Positions 60,369-64,000 of a stretch of 64,000 bases of DNA are shown here, piece by piece. Where the stretch lies: contig NZ_LS483411.1 in the NCBI RefSeq assembly GCF_900475755.1, positions 868,001 to 932,000 of the forward strand, read 5' to 3'. This DNA comes from Haemophilus influenzae. GTDB lineage: Bacteria > Pseudomonadota > Gammaproteobacteria > Enterobacterales > Pasteurellaceae. The position numbers were made by a program, and so were the translations under genes. The notes below the pieces were generated by a model. The model was not told where the DNA came from, did no database searches, and worked only from the letters and a program-made list of their open reading frames with translations. Position 1 is the stretch's first letter; each line of letters begins with the position of its first letter.

Positions 60369-61376
60369 ATGCAATTTGAGCGAATTTCTACTGAACAAAA
60401 AAAACTTTCTCTCATTCAGACATTTTTACATCAAAATGCGCTTAAATTAGATGAACAAATCGAGTATTTTGTTGTTGGCTATAATGATAACGAACAAATC
60501 GTTGTCTGTGGAGGTTTAGCAGGCAATATCATAAAATGTGTTGCGATTGATGAGTCTTTGCGTGGTAGCGGTGTTGCCCTGCAATTAATTACTGAATTGG
60601 TTGATTTAGCTTACACGCTAAAACGCCCACACCTTTTTATTTATACAAAACCCGAATATGCAACGTTGTTCAAATCTTGCGGTTTTTATATCATCTCTGA
60701 TGCCAATCCTTATGTAGTATTGTTAGAAAATAGTGCTACGCGTTTACAAAAACAATGCTCATTATGGGAGAAAATGCGTGTGGATGGTAATCGAATTGGC
60801 TCGATTGTAATGAACGCGAATCCATTTACCTTAGGTCATCGTTATTTAATTGAGCAAGCATTACAACAATGTGATCATCTGCATTTATTTATTGTTGGTG
60901 AAGACGCATCGCAATTTTCTTACGCTGAACGATTTGAAATGGTTAAACAAGGTATTTTCGATTTATCCAATATCACTCTTCATTCTGGCTCTGACTATAT
61001 TATTTCTCGTGCAACATTTCCAAATTATTTCCTAAAAGATCAATTAATTACAGATGAAAGTTATTTTGAGGTTGATCTGAAGTTATTCCGTTTACATATT
61101 GCTCAAGCTTTGGGCATAACACATCGCTTTGTTGGTACTGAGCTAAATTGTCCCGTCACTGCCGAATATAATCGCCAAATGCATTATTGGTTAAGGGATG
61201 CCGAAATGAATGCAGCAAAAATAAATGTTATCGAGATACCTAGAAAAACAGCAAGCAACCAGATTATTTCTGCTTCTACAGTACGAAAGCATTTGGCTGA
61301 AAAAAATTGGGCTCAACTCGCAGAGTTTGTGCCTATGACTACGTTAAATTATTTACAAAAGTGCGGTCGTTTTTAA
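60369..61376 (+). CDS. citC: [Citrate (pro-3S)-lyase] ligase
   Basis: CitC activates citrate lyase by acetylating the acyl carrier prosthetic group with acetate and ATP. The 335-residue protein has an N-terminal GNAT-like domain (1-120; [16 protein letters not shown]) and a C-terminal nucleotidyltransferase domain with the HxGH-type motif [14 protein letters not shown] near 158 and [10 protein letters not shown] near 305. GGAG precedes the ATG. It opens the cit operon. A USS (61359) lies in the last codons. Confidence 0.95.
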   Translation: MQFERISTEQKKLSLIQTFLHQNALKLDEQIEYFVVGYNDNEQIVVCGGLAGNIIKCVAIDESLRGSGVALQLITELVDLAYTLKRPHLFIYTKPEYATLFKSCGFYIISDANPYVVLLENSATRLQKQCSLWEKMRVDGNRIGSIVMNANPFTLGHRYLIEQALQQCDHLHLFIVGEDASQFSYAERFEMVKQGIFDLSNITLHSGSDYIISRATFPNYFLKDQLITDESYFEVDLKLFRLHIAQALGITHRFVGTELNCPVTAEYNRQMHYWLRDAEMNAAKINVIEIPRKTASNQIISASTVRKHLAEKNWAQLAEFVPMTTLNYLQKCGRF

Positions 61377-61413
61377 ATACATTTTTATTCATCAATATAC
61401 GGAAGGAAAATCT

Positions 61414-61701
61414 ATGAAAATAACAAAAGTAGCCGTTGCAGGGACACTGGAATCCAGTGATGTTCAAGTACGGGTTCAACCTTTTGATTCACTCGATATT
61501 GAAATCAATAGCTCAGTAGCAAAACAATTTGGTGAACAAATTGAAGCGACAGTTCGTGAAGTATTAGCAAAACTTGGCATTACAGCAGCACAAGTCATTG
61601 TAGAAGACAAAGGGGCGTTAGATTGCGTGTTACAAGCTCGAGTAAAAGCTGCTGCAATGCGTGCAACTGATGAAATGATTAACTGGGAGGCTGTGTTATG
61701 A
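61414..61701 (+). CDS. citD: Citrate lyase acyl carrier protein (gamma chain)
   Basis: CitD carries the phosphoribosyl-dephospho-CoA group that swings between lyase subunits. The 95-residue protein has [12 protein letters not shown] with Ser14, the known attachment position in the family. AAGGAAA precedes the ATG. Its end overlaps citE by four bases (ATGA). Confidence 0.96.
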   Translation: MKITKVAVAGTLESSDVQVRVQPFDSLDIEINSSVAKQFGEQIEATVREVLAKLGITAAQVIVEDKGALDCVLQARVKAAAMRATDEMINWEAVL

Positions 61702-62573
61702 AATTAAGAAGAAGTATGTTATTTGTGCCAGGCTCAAATGCCGCCATGTTAAGTAATAGCTTTATTTATAAACCAGATTCCATTATGTTTGACTTAGAAG
61801 ATGCGGTTGCTCTCAAAGAAAAAGATTCTGCTCGTTTATTAGTCGCTCACGCACTTCAACATCCGCTTTATAAAGAAATTGAGACCGTAGTTCGTGTTAA
61901 TCCGCTAGATTCTGAATTTGGTTTATTGGATTTGAATGCGGTAGTGCGTGCGGGTGTGGATGTGGTACGTATGCCAAAAACTGAAAGCGCGCAAGATGTG
62001 TTGGATATGGATCACGCCATTACTGAGATTGAGAAAGCCTGCGGTCGAAAAGCAGGTTCGACTAAAATGCTAGCAGCCATCGAATCACCATTAGGTATCA
62101 CTCAAGCCAACCAAATAGCTTTCGCTTCTAAACGTTTAATTGGTATCGCATTGGGTGCTGAGGATTACGTACGTAATTTAAAAACCGAGCGTTCACCAGA
62201 GGGGATTGAACTGCTTTTTGCTCGTTGTTCTATTTTACAAGCGGCACGTGCGGCTGGCATTCAGGCCTTTGATACCGTATATTCTAACGCGAACAATGAA
62301 GAAGGCTTCTTAAAAGAGGCTGCGTTAATTAAACAGCTTGGTTTTGACGGTAAATCCTTAATCAACCCACGCCAAATTGAATTGTTACACAACTTATTTG
62401 CACCGACACAAAAAGACGTGGAGCAGGCAAAACGCATTATTGAAGCGGCAGCAGAAGCTGAACGACAAGGGGCTGGTGTTGTTTCGTTAAACGGTAAAAT
62501 GATTGATGCACCGATTATTGATCGCGCAAAATTGGTATTAGAACGTGCGAAATCAGGTGTTCGTGAAGAGTAA
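61698..62573 (+). CDS. citE: Citrate lyase beta chain (citryl-ACP lyase)
   Basis: CitE cleaves citryl-ACP to oxaloacetate and acetyl-ACP. The 291-residue TIM-barrel protein begins [17 protein letters not shown], with [16 protein letters not shown] (metal-binding acids), [24 protein letters not shown] and GAEDYVRNL, all family motifs. It is translationally coupled to citD. Confidence 0.97.
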   Translation: MKLRRSMLFVPGSNAAMLSNSFIYKPDSIMFDLEDAVALKEKDSARLLVAHALQHPLYKEIETVVRVNPLDSEFGLLDLNAVVRAGVDVVRMPKTESAQDVLDMDHAITEIEKACGRKAGSTKMLAAIESPLGITQANQIAFASKRLIGIALGAEDYVRNLKTERSPEGIELLFARCSILQAARAAGIQAFDTVYSNANNEEGFLKEAALIKQLGFDGKSLINPRQIELLHNLFAPTQKDVEQAKRIIEAAAEAERQGAGVVSLNGKMIDAPIIDRAKLVLERAKSGVREE

Positions 62574-62586
62574 GGGAGATAAAAAG

Positions 62587-64000
62587 ATGACAACAAGAGA
62601 ACAACGTATTGAAAAATATCATGCTAGTCGCCCAGTTTATCAAGCTGAGCTTAAATCTGAATCCCTTGCGCGCACTGAGAAAGATCGTAAACTTTGTACT
62701 TCTTTAGAAGAAGCAATTAAACGCTCGGGCTTAAAAGATGGTATGACTGTTTCATTTCATCATGCTTTTCGGGGCGGAGATTTCGTGGTGAATATGGTGA
62801 TGAATAAAATTGCCGAAATGGGTTTCAAAAATCTGACCCTTGCATCTTCATCCTTAATTGATAGCCACTTCCCGATTGTCGAACATATCAAAAATGGCGT
62901 GGTCACCAAAATCTATTCTTCTGGTTTACGCGGTGAACTTGCAGAGCAAATCTCTCGCGGTTTATTAAATGAACCTGTAAATATTCATTCTCATGGTGGA
63001 CGTGTTCACTTAGTAAAATCTGGCGAATTAAAAATTGACGTTGCTTTTTTAGGCGTACCTTGCTGTGACACATTCGGTAATTCCAATGGATTTACTGGAA
63101 AAAGTAAATGCGGCTCTCTAGGCTATGCGCGAGTCGATGCTGAATGCGCTGACAAAGTTGTGTTGCTCACAGAGGAATTTGTTGAATACCCGCACCACCC
63201 AATCGGCATTGCTCAAGATCAAGTAGATTTAATCGTGCAAGTTGAAGCCGTCGGTGACCCGAAAAAAATTGGCGGTGGCGCAACCCGAATGACTACCAAT
63301 CCACGCGAATTACTCATCGCGCGTAAATGTGCAGAAGTAATTTTTGCCAGTGGTTATTTTAAAGATGGCTTCTCATTACAAACTGGTTCTGGGGGGGCAG
63401 CATTAGCTGTTACACGCTTCCTAGAAGAAAAAATGCGTCGTGAAAATATCACTGCCGATTTCGCACTTGGCGGTATTACCGCAAGTATGGTGGCATTACA
63501 TGAGGCTGGTCTTATTAAAAAATTATTAGATGTTCAAAGTTTTGACTCTGTTGCGGCTGAATCACTTGCTCGCAACCCAAATCATATTGAAGTTTCCGCT
63601 AACCAATATGCGAACTATAGTTCCAAAGGGGCATCGGTTGAACGTTTAGATATGGTTATTCTTTCTGCTCTAGAAATCGACACTAAATTTAACGTGAATG
63701 TATTGACTGGCTCTGACGGTGTGATTCGCGGTGCATCTGGTGGTCATTGCGATACCGCAGCTTCTGCACAAATAGCAATCATTGTGGCACCATTAGTTCG
63801 TGGTCGTATTCCAACCGTGGTGGAAAACGTGATTACCTGTGTAACACCTGGTGAAAACGTCGATATTCTCGTTACCGATCATGGTGTAGCAGTAAATCCT
63901 AAACGTCCAGATTTGATAGACGCTTTAAATAAAGCAGATATTCCTTTGTTTACCATTGAACAGCTTTGTGAGTGCGCTTACAGCATTACAGGTAAACCAA
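62587..64000 (+). CDS. citF: Citrate lyase alpha chain (citrate CoA-transferase), 3' end outside window
   Basis: CitF swaps acetyl for citryl on the acyl carrier protein. The frame opens at ATG 62587, 13 bases after citE with GGGAGA upstream, and stays open for 471 codons to the window edge. MTVSFHHAFRGGDF, SSSLIDSHFPIVEHIKNG, GVPCCDTFGNSNGF, GGGATRMTTNPRELLIA and GSDGVIRGASGGHCDTA match the family. Only the last 30 or so codons appear to be missing. Confidence 0.97.
   Translation, partial: MTTREQRIEKYHASRPVYQAELKSESLARTEKDRKLCTSLEEAIKRSGLKDGMTVSFHHAFRGGDFVVNMVMNKIAEMGFKNLTLASSSLIDSHFPIVEHIKNGVVTKIYSSGLRGELAEQISRGLLNEPVNIHSHGGRVHLVKSGELKIDVAFLGVPCCDTFGNSNGFTGKSKCGSLGYARVDAECADKVVLLTEEFVEYPHHPIGIAQDQVDLIVQVEAVGDPKKIGGGATRMTTNPRELLIARKCAEVIFASGYFKDGFSLQTGSGGAALAVTRFLEEKMRRENITADFALGGITASMVALHEAGLIKKLLDVQSFDSVAAESLARNPNHIEVSANQYANYSSKGASVERLDMVILSALEIDTKFNVNVLTGSDGVIRGASGGHCDTAASAQIAIIVAPLVRGRIPTVVENVITCVTPGENVDILVTDHGVAVNPKRPDLIDALNKADIPLFTIEQLCECAYSITGKP

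Overview
The window looks like chromosome from Haemophilus influenzae or a very close relative. It is AT-rich, its proteins match the H. influenzae gene set as I remember it, and the 9-mer AAGTGCGGT/ACCGCACTT (the Haemophilus DNA uptake signal sequence, USS) occurs at least 46 times by eye, where about 0.5 would be expected by chance. No phage, insertion sequence, CRISPR array or rRNA operon is visible. Coding density is high. The only tRNA is tRNA-Ser(UGA). Most genes are conserved housekeeping genes. Comparisons with strain Rd are from memory, not from an alignment.

Layout: (1) 1-2269 holds the 3' end of oppA, then ribA and pgpB. (2) 2270-4723 is nrdD, which I remember as lying elsewhere relative to pgpB in Rd, so the gap may be a rearrangement joint. 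Upstream of nrdD are three NrdR-like boxes exactly 32 bp apart and a CRP-like palindrome. (3) 5005-5782 is a HEPN/MNT pair of the toxin-antitoxin type. (4) 5795-9171 holds grpE, nadK and recN, with sigma-32-like and LexA-like sites. (5) 9192-18788 is a minus-strand run pcnB-folK-tsaE-amiB-mutL-miaA-glnE, in which pcnB appears to start at AUU. (6) dksA is followed by comEC, msbA, lpxK, kdsB and uvrC, with a CRP-S-like competence site before comEC, a possible ycaR (Trm112-like) remnant between lpxK and kdsB, and a palindromic repeat before uvrC. (7) 27778-28491 is a TerC-family gene.

(8) 28544-39850 is the main accessory region, a complete D-glucuronate catabolic island. The minus-strand operon is TRAP small permease, TRAP large permease, GH31 glycosidase, uxuR, uxuA. 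The divergent plus-strand operon is TRAP solute receptor, kdgK, an SDR-type fructuronate reductase, uxaC, eda. Between them lie a CRP-like site and a TTGGT-N2-ACCAA palindrome of the UxuR/ExuR type. The route read from the genes is uptake, then glucuronate to fructuronate (UxaC), mannonate (SDR), KDG (UxuA), KDPG (KdgK), and pyruvate plus glyceraldehyde-3-phosphate (Eda). The GH31 enzyme and uxaC appear to make this a variant of the locus I remember from Rd.

(9) 39904-45312 holds yjdM, ytfJ, tRNA-Ser, yccA, ycjF, an RluA-family gene, xthA and a DUF695/RraB-like protein. (10) 45365-51812 holds mreBCD on the minus strand, a YddA/SbmA-like ABC exporter and yidE. (11) 51937-59991 is the conserved block rsfS-rlmH-mrdA-rodA-rlpA-dacA-ybeD-lipB-lipA. 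(12) 60369-64000 is citrate lyase citC-citD-citE-citF, with citF cut by the window end.

I see no clearly undescribed system. The best leads are the glucuronate/GH31 island with its shared control region, the phased NrdR boxes, the AUU start of pcnB, USS pairs used as terminators or inside operons, and two probable gene remnants.
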